Positions 1 to 8,408 of a DNA stretch of 46,866 nt are shown here, one piece after another. The notes under the pieces are model-generated. The model searched no databases. It had not been told where the DNA came from and saw only the letters and a list, made by a program, of their open reading frames with translations. The DNA comes from JBGAWK01 sp044227665 (GTDB taxonomy: Bacteria > Bacteroidota > Bacteroidia > Chitinophagales > JADIYW01). The DNA lies in the NCBI GenBank assembly GCA_044227665.1, contig JBGAWK010000014.1:1-46866 (forward strand). Direction: 5' to 3'. The position numbers were made by a program, and so were the translations under genes. How positions within the stretch are numbered: position 1 is the stretch's first letter; the number at the start of each line of letters is the position of its first letter.

Positions 1-2756
1 AGGGTAATTTTGAATTATCTACAGATCGAAATCCACCTTATGAAATAGAAATTAGCTACCTAGGCTATACTACACAAACATTTTCCATAACACAAAACTC
101 TACAGATTTAAGTGTTAGTATGGCTGAAGAGTCTAATATGCTTAATGAAGTAGTGATATCAGCTTCGAGGGTGGAGGAAAAAATCTTGGAATCTCCTGTT
201 ACTGTAGAGAAATTGGATCCGGTTTCTATAAAGCAATCGGCTTCTGCGGATTATTACGATGAACTTACGAAGTTGAAAGGCGTACAAGTAGTTTCAGGAA
301 GTATGACTATTACCTCTATCAACACTAGAGGTTTTGGGGGGATTTCCAATACTCGATTTGTACAATTGATGGACTGGATGGATAATGCAGCACCACTTCT
401 CAACTTTCCTACAGGTAATATCGTAGGTATAGATGAATTAGATATTCAGAATGTAGAATTAGTGCCGGGGGCAGCATCTGCACTATATGGGCCTAATGCC
501 TTTAATGGAATACTTCTGATGAACTCTAAAAGTCCTTTTAATTCTGAAGGATTAAGCATAAAAGCTAAAATAGGTGCTACCATCACCAATAAATTTGACA
601 AGAAAGATCCTTTATATAACTTTGGATTTAGATACGCCAAGTCATTTAAAAACAAATTCGGATTTAAAGTAAATGCTTCTTACTTAGGTGCTACAGACTG
701 GTACACCAATATTTATGATAAAGACAGAAATACGGGTATTACTTACTATCCTAATAGAGAGAATTATCCTCAAAATTTTGATGGACTGAATAGATACGGG
801 GATGAGACTCAAGTATTGCTACCCCTAGCTCAATTGGGAGGTCTGTTAGCACCTAGGGTTGCGCCTACGTTAGCAGATATTGCATTTGGAGGCGATATTG
901 CAGCAGCTACACAATATATTCTTGATAATGCAAAGTACTTAAAACCTTTAGATTTGAGGAGAGATGGTTTTAAAGAGGAGGATTTATTGAATAATCAAAA
1001 GGCTACAAGCCTTAAAGCAGATGCAGGAATTTATTATAGACCCGGGAAAGATTGGGAAATTTCTTATATGTACAGGTTTGGTAGTGGTAATGGTGTGTAT
1101 CAAGGTAGTGAGCGTTATGCCCTGAGAAATTTTACACAGCAATTCCAAAAATTGGAAATTAATAATAAAGAATTCACTATTCGTTCTTATATGTCACAAA
1201 CCAATGACGGTGATTCGTATAATCAGACTGCATTAGGAGCATATACCAATGAAACTTTGTTGCCTACTGCGCCCACAGCAGGATTTACAGGAACACCTTG
1301 GGCATTTTCTTATGCAGGAACTTATGTAGGCTATCTTATGGCTGCCTCAAAATTCTTGGGGACTTCTCCTGACAGATTACCTTCATTAATTACGGACTTA
1401 GTATCAAATATATCTCGTGATGCTGCCAATGAAAGTCTTCCAGAGGTGGGCAGTCCTGAGTGGAAAGAAGCTGTAGAGAAAGTACGTACGGGTCTTTTTC
1501 AAAGAGGAGGTGCTGGGTTCATAGATAATTCTCGTATGTTCCATACAGAAGCTAAATATGATCTCTCCAAATTATTAAAAAACAAGGTGAGTGTATTAGT
1601 CGGTGGAAATCATAGATTGTATAGTCTCTTTACGGATGGTACAGTATTCAACGAAGACCCTGAAGGTACGGGTACGAATACCAGAATAAAAATTAATGAA
1701 TTTGGTGCTTATCTTCAGGCAAGTTACAAGTTTTGGGAAGATAGGATAAAACTTACAGGTTCTATACGTTATGATAAAAACTCTAACTTTAAAGGTCAAT
1801 TTTCACCAAGAGGTTCTTTAGTAACTACTTTTGGCGAGAAACGCAATCACAATCTGAGGGCTTCATACCAAACAGGCTTTAGAAATCCAGATTCTCAAGC
1901 ACAATATATATATTTTCCCACTACAAGTATCTTATTAGGAGGTACACAGGAAAATGCAGAGCGTTATAAATTGTATGAAGGGGGTGCAGTTACAGATGCT
2001 TCCTATAATGAGATGATTAATAAGTATCCCACTACTGGAGTCTTGGATGTTAGTCTTTTGGATACTTCTTATTTGAATTATGTAAAACCCGAACAATTGC
2101 AGGCTATGGAAATAGGCTACAAGACGGTGGTAGGTAAGTTATATTTGGATTGGAACTTCTACTATAACATATATAAGGATTTTCTTGCGCAAACTTTTGT
2201 GAGAGGACTAAATACTTCCTATCATAAAGGCAATCCCTTATATGGTGTTGACAGTCTCCTTGCTGGAAAAGCTACTAATGCCCAGCAGTGGTATGCTTAT
2301 ACTAACTTAGATGACAAAGCCAGCTCATGGGGAACAGCTATAGGCTTGAGCTACAAGTTTGATTACAATATATTAGTTCGTGCTAATTACTCTTATATGG
2401 ACTATAAAATTGCCGACAATGCCGATCCTGCTGACTTTGCATACAATTCTCCCAATCATATTTGGAGTGTAGGTGTTGGAAGTAAAGACGTAAAACATGG
2501 TATTGGCTTTGATATTAGTTACAGATGGCAGAATAAATTCTATAACTATAGCAGTTTTGCCAATGGTGAAGTGCCTGCTTTTGGCACACTCGATGCTATG
2601 ATTAGCTATACCATTCCTAAGGCCTATTCTCAAATAAAATTTGGGGGTACTAACTTGGCGGGACCTGACTATAATTCTACTTACGGCGGGCCGTGGATAG
2701 GTAGAACTATCTATCTATCTTATGTTGTAGATGGACTTTTTGCGAAGAAAAAATAA
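1..2756 (+). CDS. TonB-dependent outer membrane receptor, 5' end outside window
   Basis: The reading frame is open from base 3, so the gene begins left of the window; the ATG at 120 is internal. About 917 residues are visible. The first ~40 (ending ISYLGYTTQTFSI...LSVSM) are the end of a carboxypeptidase-regulatory-like beta-sandwich, the usual N-terminal extension of Bacteroidota receptors. A TonB box-like stretch (LNEVVISASR) and the plug follow, with the typical plug end NVELVPGAASALYGPNAFNG. The rest alternates aromatic and polar segments, as in a 22-strand beta barrel, and ends in a strand-like SYVVDGLFAKKK. It should import a large nutrient or chelate across the outer membrane using TonB energy. 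No SusD-type partner follows, so the substrate is unknown. A strong terminator lies directly downstream. Confidence 0.93.
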   Translation, partial: GNFELSTDRNPPYEIEISYLGYTTQTFSITQNSTDLSVSMAEESNMLNEVVISASRVEEKILESPVTVEKLDPVSIKQSASADYYDELTKLKGVQVVSGSMTITSINTRGFGGISNTRFVQLMDWMDNAAPLLNFPTGNIVGIDELDIQNVELVPGAASALYGPNAFNGILLMNSKSPFNSEGLSIKAKIGATITNKFDKKDPLYNFGFRYAKSFKNKFGFKVNASYLGATDWYTNIYDKDRNTGITYYPNRENYPQNFDGLNRYGDETQVLLPLAQLGGLLAPRVAPTLADIAFGGDIAAATQYILDNAKYLKPLDLRRDGFKEEDLLNNQKATSLKADAGIYYRPGKDWEISYMYRFGSGNGVYQGSERYALRNFTQQFQKLEINNKEFTIRSYMSQTNDGDSYNQTALGAYTNETLLPTAPTAGFTGTPWAFSYAGTYVGYLMAASKFLGTSPDRLPSLITDLVSNISRDAANESLPEVGSPEWKEAVEKVRTGLFQRGGAGFIDNSRMFHTEAKYDLSKLLKNKVSVLVGGNHRLYSLFTDGTVFNEDPEGTGTNTRIKINEFGAYLQASYKFWEDRIKLTGSIRYDKNSNFKGQFSPRGSLVTTFGEKRNHNLRASYQTGFRNPDSQAQYIYFPTTSILLGGTQENAERYKLYEGGAVTDASYNEMINKYPTTGVLDVSLLDTSYLNYVKPEQLQAMEIGYKTVVGKLYLDWNFYYNIYKDFLAQTFVRGLNTSYHKGNPLYGVDSLLAGKATNAQQWYAYTNLDDKASSWGTAIGLSYKFDYNILVRANYSYMDYKIADNADPADFAYNSPNHIWSVGVGSKDVKHGIGFDISYRWQNKFYNYSSFANGEVPAFGTLDAMISYTIPKAYSQIKFGGTNLAGPDYNSTYGGPWIGRTIYLSYVVDGLFAKKK

Positions 2757-2780
2757 TTTTCTAAATTATAGACTTATAGA

Positions 2781-2809
2781 TAAGCCCTGATTTTCAGGGC
2801 TTATTTTTT
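2781..2809 (+). terminator. Rho-independent terminator after the TonB-dependent receptor
   Basis: A perfect 10-bp stem (2781-2790 with 2794-2803) closes a TTT loop and is followed by six T. It ends the receptor transcript. It also overlaps the last codons and the stop of the convergent PAP2 gene, so the same DNA serves as coding sequence and terminator. Confidence 0.85.
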
Positions 2810-3549
2810 ATTTTGTGTAGTTGTGGTACTAATATTCCCACTAAAGTACCTATAGCATAGCCAGTAAGAATATCTGTAAGATAATGCTTGCCAGATTTAT
2901 AGCGGAATAATCCTACGGTAGCAGGCAATAGTGCAGCACCAGTCCACATCAAGGGTTTAAATCTGCTATTAGGATGCATATCTGCATAAACTTTTGCAGT
3001 AAAGAAGCAAGAGGAGGAAGTCATAGAAGTATGACCGCTAAAGAAAGAGGCAGTAGCGTCTTTCTTTAGTTTTTCTGAAAGAGATACATCAGGATTATAT
3101 ACATAGGGCCTTGGCCTATTTACAGTATTTTTTACTAATGCCGTTATAGACATCGTTGCCAAAAATGTTTCTGACCACATGGTGAGCAGGGAACCATATT
3201 CATTCCTAGCTTTTTTGTCAATAAATAATAATGCAGGGAGTGACATTGCACCTATCCATCCTACATCACTGGCGACAGCAATTTTTGTATTCCATTGGTG
3301 CGTCGCAGAACGGTCAAAATGGTTTATATCTGCAATGTCTAAAGATTTAATATCCTCTTCAGTTAATATGGGCTTATGTTTATGAAGGAAAAATGCTGCC
3401 GTTCCTATACCTATGGTCGTACTCGCTATAGGTGCATCCTTTTTCCATGAAAGCTGGTATATATTTTGCCCTAGGCTATGATGTAAGGGTAAAAGCAATA
3501 AAATGCAGACTATGAACCTTGTAATTTGAATAATAATATGATTTTTCAT
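2794..3549 (-). CDS. PAP2-family membrane-associated phosphatase
   Basis: This is a 251-residue protein of the PAP2 / type 2 phosphatidic acid phosphatase superfamily. All three active-site motifs are visible: KNTVNRP at 140-146, SGHT at 171-174 with the catalytic His173, and RYKSGKHYLTD at 216-226 with His222 and Asp226. A hydrophobic N-terminal segment (10-27) looks like a signal peptide, and further hydrophobic helices flank the motifs, so the active site probably faces the periplasm. Family members dephosphorylate undecaprenyl pyrophosphate, phosphatidylglycerol phosphate or lipid A; the sequence does not decide between these. It is convergent with the TonB receptor and its 3' end lies inside that gene's terminator. 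Confidence 0.9.
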   Translation of the reverse strand: MKNHIIIQITRFIVCILLLLPLHHSLGQNIYQLSWKKDAPIASTTIGIGTAAFFLHKHKPILTEEDIKSLDIADINHFDRSATHQWNTKIAVASDVGWIGAMSLPALLFIDKKARNEYGSLLTMWSETFLATMSITALVKNTVNRPRPYVYNPDVSLSEKLKKDATASFFSGHTSMTSSSCFFTAKVYADMHPNSRFKPLMWTGAALLPATVGLFRYKSGKHYLTDILTGYAIGTLVGILVPQLHKIKNKP

Positions 3550-3571
3550 CCTGCTAAATTATTATAATACT

Positions 3572-3579
3572 TAATATTG
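3572..3579 (+). promoter_or_regulatory. Possible -7 box for the VWA gene
   Basis: TAATATTG differs by one base from the Bacteroidota -7 consensus TAnnTTTG and lies 14 nt before the ATG at 3594. No clear -33 element was found. Confidence 0.4.
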
Positions 3580-3593
3580 TATAAAATTGATTT

Positions 3594-4598
3594 ATGAATA
3601 TTTTTTTTACGCTCTTATTTTTCTTATATTATCTAGGGTTCTGTTATGGACAAGCAACATTCAATCCTGCAAATAACTCTAAATACAAAATGTTGGTATC
3701 AGGTAAAGTAGCTGATTACGATACAAAGACTCCCTTGGATAGTGTATTGGTAAAAGTGTCTCTTTTTGATGGTGCTATTAATGATTCGGCCTATACTGAT
3801 AATAATGGAAACTATCAGCTTAGGATAGCTACACAGATTGTAGTGGGAAATTATCCCGTTAGGATGACAAAAAAAGGATATAATACCATTACGGGATTTA
3901 TGTATCTGAAAGATGGACTTACGCACAATCATGCCATGTCAAAGCGTATAGATCTTGTAGAAGAAGATACTACTTTCGTGCTTAATAATAAGGTGGCAGT
4001 AAAGCAAGATGCCATTATGCCCAATACAGCAAAAGAGATAATTCAAAAAGCCCCTAAGAATAATTTTGTATTCTTGATAGATGTTTCAGGCTCTATGGCA
4101 GATGAAGGAAAACTGGATATTGTGAAGTCTGCAATAAAATATCTTGTCAGTCAATACCGTGATGACGATCAAGTGGCAATAATAGTATATTCTACGGTGG
4201 CAAAAGTGGTATTGCCCACAACTTATGCTTCGGAAGAAGATGTAATTTTAGCCTCCTTGGATGACATACATACTGGCGGGAAAACAGATGGTGGTAAAGG
4301 TCTGGATGTAGCATATAATATGGCAGAAAATCATTTTATTCCCTCTGGAAATAATAAGGTAGTATTGGCTACGGACGGTCTATTTGGAACTGATGAGAAG
4401 CAAATAAGGAAAATGAATAAAATTATTGAAAACGGTAAAGCTAATAAAATAAAGTTGTCAATTTTGTCCTTTGGTAAGGAACAAGCTAAAGTAAAGAATG
4501 ATTTGGATATAATGGCAAACTTAGGCGCAGGGGTACATTTACATATAGAGAATATTCAGGAGGCCGAGCAAGCATTACTAAATTTGGCAAGAGAATAA
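3594..4598 (+). CDS. Secreted von Willebrand factor type A domain protein
   Basis: This 334-residue protein has an N-terminal signal sequence (about 1-20). A carboxypeptidase-regulatory-like beta-sandwich follows at roughly 33-105 (SGKVADYDTKTPLDSVLVKV...). The VWA domain covers about 157-332. The MIDAS metal site is complete: DVSGS at 163-167, a Thr near 231 in TGGKTDGG, and Asp261 in ATDG. VWA domains bind protein ligands through this metal, usually in adhesion or envelope assembly. No CoxE/MoxR/BatA partners are nearby, so the role is unknown. It stands alone between a divergent phosphatase gene and the minus-strand tRNA. Confidence 0.85.
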   Translation: MNIFFTLLFFLYYLGFCYGQATFNPANNSKYKMLVSGKVADYDTKTPLDSVLVKVSLFDGAINDSAYTDNNGNYQLRIATQIVVGNYPVRMTKKGYNTITGFMYLKDGLTHNHAMSKRIDLVEEDTTFVLNNKVAVKQDAIMPNTAKEIIQKAPKNNFVFLIDVSGSMADEGKLDIVKSAIKYLVSQYRDDDQVAIIVYSTVAKVVLPTTYASEEDVILASLDDIHTGGKTDGGKGLDVAYNMAENHFIPSGNNKVVLATDGLFGTDEKQIRKMNKIIENGKANKIKLSILSFGKEQAKVKNDLDIMANLGAGVHLHIENIQEAEQALLNLARE

Positions 4599-4601
4599 AA
4601 A

Positions 4602-4630
4602 GAAAACAAAAAGGCAGTACGAATACTGCC
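4602..4630 (-). terminator. Rho-independent terminator of the tRNA gene
   Basis: Read on the minus strand, the tRNA end (4640) is followed by a 7-bp stem (4624-4630 with 4613-4619) closing a 4-nt loop, and then by a T-rich tract (complement of 4602-4612). In the plus direction there is no good T tract, so it serves the tRNA. Confidence 0.75.
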
Positions 4631-4639
4631 CTTACTTTG

Positions 4640-4712
4640 TAGCGGGGGTTGGACTCGAACCAACGACCTTCGGGTTATGAGCCCGACGAGCTGCCAACTG
4701 CTCCACCCCGCG
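4640..4712 (-). tRNA. Initiator tRNA-fMet (CAT anticodon)
   Basis: The reverse complement folds as a full cloverleaf of 73 nt. Its anticodon loop is CTCATAA on a stem with three consecutive G-C pairs (TCGGG/CCCGA), the hallmark of initiator tRNA. Base 1 (C) does not pair with base 72 (T), another initiator trait, although E. coli has C-A there. The D stem is GAGC/GCTC. The 3' CCA is not encoded. It is closely similar to E. coli fMet tRNA in the acceptor, D and anticodon arms. It has its own promoter and terminator and no neighbouring tRNA. Confidence 0.95.
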
Positions 4713-4726
4713 ATGTAATTGTGCTG

Positions 4727-4734
4727 CAAATGTA
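4727..4734 (-). promoter_or_regulatory. -7 promoter box of tRNA-fMet
   Basis: On the minus strand this reads TACATTTG, an exact match to TAnnTTTG, 14 nt upstream of the mature tRNA 5' end. No TTG is visible at the -33 spacing. Confidence 0.65.
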
Positions 4735-4804
4735 CATTGTTTTTTTAATTTTAATAGTAATATTTAGAGAATAAGAGTTATTTAACTTTTATCTATTATT
4801 TCTA

Positions 4805-5965
4805 TTAGTTCATGTAGCTGCAAATCCAATTATAAATAGAATTTGAGGCGTTCATGCCTGTAAAATTATTTTTTATTGGCAGATTATTAGACTCAACTAA
4901 TCTATAGCAGCTATTTACAGCTTCTTCTAAAGTGTTTTTTGCAATAATATTATTATCTACTAGCCAAGGTGCTGCATCTTGGTGATAGCAGTAGTTATTG
5001 CCTGTTACAATTTGCTTATTATATACTAATGCTTCGAATATATTATGGATACCTTTGCCGAATCCGCCGCCAATATATATTATATCGGCATAGCGATAGG
5101 CAAATCTTAGCAAATGGGGCTTGTCAAATATGTGAACTTCAGGAAAGTGTCCATCCGTATTTTGTAAACAGATCTCCCTTATTTTAGTAATATTTCCCCT
5201 GTCAAGATTATGAGGAAATATCCATATCTGATAGGGTATGCAGGGTTTGTAATTTTTCTGTGATAAAAATAAAGCGACTTCAGCTTTATACACACTTCCT
5301 AAAATGAGTACTCTGCCTTTGGAATACTGTGTTTCCATAACTTCATTATGAAAGGATGCTACTGTGTTTTGGAAGCTTCTTTCAATCTTAAGGTGTGGCT
5401 GAAGATGATATTTGAAGCCGATTGTGTCAAGTAAAGTATTTTCTATAGAAGAATGTATAGCGGTAAAATTCATTAAACACATATCTTGATATATTTTTAG
5501 AAGAAAATTATAACTCCCTTTCTTCGAAAATGTAGCATTAATAAGGAATATGGGGATATTATTTTGTTTAATACCTGTCAAAAAATTAAGCCAAAGTTCA
5601 TTATTCATCCATAATACTAAGTCAGGATTTATGGCTTTGATAGTCTTACTTGCATTATGTTTTGTATCTAAGGGTAGCAAAAATATGCTTTGAAACAGAG
5701 TGGCCTCTCTAAAGTGATTTATACCAGATATAGAAAAAAAACTTACAATGATATTATAATCATTTGAAAATCTATTTATAATAGGAATACATAATTCAAT
5801 TTCTCCTGAAGAAGCACCATGTATCCATAATATTTTTTTATCTTCTGATAGAATATTTAACTTGATTCTATTCTCCCAGCCATAGGCTCTTTGAAAAGTG
5901 AGATTAAGCAAAATATCAAATAATTTTACTATTAAATTATAGACTATACTAATAATCTTCTGCAT
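4805..5965 (-). CDS. waaA: 3-deoxy-D-manno-octulosonic acid (Kdo) transferase
   Basis: This 386-residue glycosyltransferase of family GT30 adds Kdo from CMP-Kdo to the lipid A precursor at the cytoplasmic face of the inner membrane. Visible hallmarks are an N-terminal hydrophobic anchor (about 1-25), the WIHGASSGEIE motif at 47-57 whose Glu55 is the expected catalytic base, SFFSISG, LPLDTKHNA, and the C-terminal sugar-nucleotide motif GGGFGKGIHNIFEA. Length is a little below the usual ~410-425 residues. It is transcribed divergently from the nucleotide-sugar dehydrogenase, linking this end of the block to lipopolysaccharide core synthesis. Confidence 0.93.
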   Translation of the reverse strand: MQKIISIVYNLIVKLFDILLNLTFQRAYGWENRIKLNILSEDKKILWIHGASSGEIELCIPIINRFSNDYNIIVSFFSISGINHFREATLFQSIFLLPLDTKHNASKTIKAINPDLVLWMNNELWLNFLTGIKQNNIPIFLINATFSKKGSYNFLLKIYQDMCLMNFTAIHSSIENTLLDTIGFKYHLQPHLKIERSFQNTVASFHNEVMETQYSKGRVLILGSVYKAEVALFLSQKNYKPCIPYQIWIFPHNLDRGNITKIREICLQNTDGHFPEVHIFDKPHLLRFAYRYADIIYIGGGFGKGIHNIFEALVYNKQIVTGNNYCYHQDAAPWLVDNNIIAKNTLEEAVNSCYRLVESNNLPIKNNFTGMNASNSIYNWICSYMN

Positions 5966-6014
5966 TAGTGCATGAAACTATACAATTTTTAAGACTTATA
6001 AAAAATTTAGTTTG

Positions 6015-6022
6015 TATTTTTG
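6015..6022 (+). promoter_or_regulatory. -7 promoter box of the polysaccharide gene block
   Basis: TATTTTTG matches TAnnTTTG exactly and lies 22 nt before the ATG at 6045. A TTG at 6012, which a longest-ORF caller would use as the start, lies just upstream of this box and would be outside the transcript. Confidence 0.6.
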
Positions 6023-6044
6023 TCACTTAGTTTCTCGTAGGATA

Positions 6045-7352
6045 ATGCTTGACTCACATTCAGATATATCGGATTATAACTCAAAAAATAAATCAATATG
6101 TGTTGTTGGTTTAGGCTATGTAGGATTGCCAATAGCATTGGTGTTGGCAAAAAAATTCAAAGTTATAGGTTTTGATATCAGTCAAAAGAGAGTTGACATG
6201 ATGAGAAATAAAATAGATCCTAGCAATGAATTGGAAGCTGAAGATTTTGAAGGGGCAGATATATATTTTACGGCAGATTTGAACGAAATAAAGTCCGCTT
6301 CTTTCTATATTGTTGCTGTCCCCACCCCTGTAGATATACATAAAGTTCCTGACCTCACGCCTTTGGAAAGGGCTAGCGAGACAATTGGAAAAGTAATAAG
6401 CAAAGGAGACTACGTGGTTTATGAGTCCACGGTATATCCTGGTTGTACGGAAGATGATTGTGTGCCTATAATAGAAAAGATTTCAGGACTAAAGTCTGTA
6501 GAGGATTTTAAAGTAGGATATTCGCCAGAAAGAATAAATCCTGGAGATACGCAACACACACTCACTAAAGTGGTAAAAATTGTATCGGGTTGTGATGAAG
6601 AATCATTACAGCTTATTGCAGATATCTATGGTGCTATTATTGAACCAGGAGTATATAAGGCATCCAGCATCAAGGTAGCAGAAGCTGCAAAAGTTATAGA
6701 AAACACTCAAAGAGACCTTAATATTGCGCTGATGAATGAGTTATCTCATATCTTTAGTAAGATGGGTATAAATACGTATGATGTGATAGAAGCAGCAGGT
6801 ACAAAATGGAACTTTTTGAAGTTTCAACCCGGATTAGTAGGAGGACACTGTATAGGTGTAGATCCATATTATCTAACCTATAAGTCTATGCAGTTGGGAT
6901 ATGAGCCACAGATAATACTGTCGGGACGAAGAATAAATGACGGAATGTCTGAATATATAGCCAAAAGGCTTATCCAGCAATTGCTGTCTATGAATAAAAA
7001 TATCAATACTTGCAAAGTACTCATCATGGGCGCAACATTTAAAGAAAATGTAAGTGATATCCGTAATTCAAAAGTGTTTGATTTGTATAAAGAATTGAAA
7101 AACTATAATATACAAATAGATATAGTAGATCCGTATGCCGATGCTGAGGAAGTAGAAGAGGAATATGGTGTTCATCTGAATAAGAGTATTGGAAACAACT
7201 ATGATGGTGTGATTGTTTCTGTGCCTCACAAACAGTATATGCAACTTGATGAAAGCTATTTTAAGACTATATGTAATGAGGATGCAGTAATAGTGGATAT
7301 AAAAAATATTTTTAAAAATAAAATCAAAGGCTTGAATTACTGGTCATTATAG
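6045..7352 (+). CDS. UDP-N-acetyl-hexosamine 6-dehydrogenase (WbpA/TviB-type nucleotide sugar dehydrogenase)
   Basis: This 435-residue enzyme of the UDP-glucose/GDP-mannose dehydrogenase family oxidises C6 of a nucleotide sugar twice with NAD+. It has GLGYVG at 22-27, the central TQRDLNIALMNE helix, and the catalytic Cys269 in PGLVGGHCIGVDPYYLT. That Cys context is typical of WbpA/WbpO/TviB enzymes acting on UDP-GlcNAc or UDP-GalNAc, and unlike GGSCFPKD of UDP-glucose dehydrogenases. I chose ATG 6045 because the upstream TTG at 6012 precedes the predicted -7 box. It is the first gene of the plus-strand block and its stop abuts the rfbB start. The exact sugar is inferred. Confidence 0.9.
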   Translation: MLDSHSDISDYNSKNKSICVVGLGYVGLPIALVLAKKFKVIGFDISQKRVDMMRNKIDPSNELEAEDFEGADIYFTADLNEIKSASFYIVAVPTPVDIHKVPDLTPLERASETIGKVISKGDYVVYESTVYPGCTEDDCVPIIEKISGLKSVEDFKVGYSPERINPGDTQHTLTKVVKIVSGCDEESLQLIADIYGAIIEPGVYKASSIKVAEAAKVIENTQRDLNIALMNELSHIFSKMGINTYDVIEAAGTKWNFLKFQPGLVGGHCIGVDPYYLTYKSMQLGYEPQIILSGRRINDGMSEYIAKRLIQQLLSMNKNINTCKVLIMGATFKENVSDIRNSKVFDLYKELKNYNIQIDIVDPYADAEEVEEEYGVHLNKSIGNNYDGVIVSVPHKQYMQLDESYFKTICNEDAVIVDIKNIFKNKIKGLNYWSL

Positions 7353-8408
7353 ATGGACGCAGAAAGGAAGATATGCATTACGGGTGGGGCAGGGTTTATA
7401 GGAACTCATGTCGTAAGAAGGTTTGTAGAGAACTACCCTGATTACAATATATTGGTGATAGACGCACTTACATATGCTGGTAACTATGAAAATATTGCAG
7501 CTCTAGAGATTTACCCAAATTTTAAATTTGAAAAAATTGATATTACTGAACCTGATTCAGTAAGAGAAATATTTCAGTCTTTTAGACCCGATGATGTGAT
7601 ACACTTGGCTGCGGAATCTCATGTGGATAGATCAATAGTAGATCCTCTTCAATTTGTAAGAACAAATGTTCTAGGCACAATTTATTTATTAGAGGCCGCT
7701 AAACAATTATGGGGCGATAGTACTACAAAACATATTTTCTACCATATTTCTACCGATGAGGTATATGGGAGTCTAGGGGATGAGGGATATTTTACAGAGG
7801 AGACTGCGTATGACCCTCGATCGCCTTATTCCGCTTCAAAAGCTAGCTCCGACCATTTTGTAAGGGCATATTATCATACCTATAATTTACCAGTGATTAT
7901 TTCTAACTGTTCCAATAATTATGGTTCGTATCAGTTTCCAGAGAAATTAATCCCATTGTGTATTAATAATATAATAAATAGAAAACCTATACCAATATAC
8001 GGCGATGGGAGATATACTAGAGATTGGTTGTGGGTCGAAGATCATGCCAAAGCTATAGATAAGATTTTTCATTCAGGGAAAATTGGAAGTACTTTTAATA
8101 TTGGGGGCTTCAACGAATGGAAAAACATAGATCTTGTAAGGCTACTTTGTAAGATATTAGATAATAAACTGGGACGCATAGAGGGTGAGTCCGAGCAGTT
8201 GATTACCTTCATAAAAGACAGACCAGGACATGATAAAAGATACGCCATAGATGCTTCCAAAATTAAAAGGGAATTAGGATGGCAACCTAGCGTGACCTTT
8301 GAAGAAGGTTTGGAGAACACTGTTCAATGGTATTTAGAGAATAAAAATTGGATAGAGAATATTACAAATGGTACGTATCAAAATTATTACAATGAACATT
8401 ATGCATAG
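7353..8408 (+). CDS. rfbB: dTDP-glucose 4,6-dehydratase
   Basis: This 351-residue extended short-chain dehydrogenase converts dTDP-glucose to dTDP-4-keto-6-deoxyglucose, the second step of dTDP-L-rhamnose synthesis. It shows GGAGFIG at 11-17 for NAD+, the active-site triad region STDEVYG with Thr134-Asp135-Glu136, and YSASK with Tyr159 and Lys163. The HLAAESHVDRSI stretch is also diagnostic. The ATG follows the previous stop directly and the 3' end overlaps the next gene, so the genes are translationally linked. The partner rfbC is at 12758, but rfbA and rfbD are not in the window. Confidence 0.95.
   Translation: MDAERKICITGGAGFIGTHVVRRFVENYPDYNILVIDALTYAGNYENIAALEIYPNFKFEKIDITEPDSVREIFQSFRPDDVIHLAAESHVDRSIVDPLQFVRTNVLGTIYLLEAAKQLWGDSTTKHIFYHISTDEVYGSLGDEGYFTEETAYDPRSPYSASKASSDHFVRAYYHTYNLPVIISNCSNNYGSYQFPEKLIPLCINNIINRKPIPIYGDGRYTRDWLWVEDHAKAIDKIFHSGKIGSTFNIGGFNEWKNIDLVRLLCKILDNKLGRIEGESEQLITFIKDRPGHDKRYAIDASKIKRELGWQPSVTFEEGLENTVQWYLENKNWIENITNGTYQNYYNEHYA

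Noticed and set aside
120..122. ATG at 120 as the start of the first TonB receptor
   Set aside because: The frame is open back to the window edge and encodes the end of the usual N-terminal carboxypeptidase-like domain, so the true start is outside.
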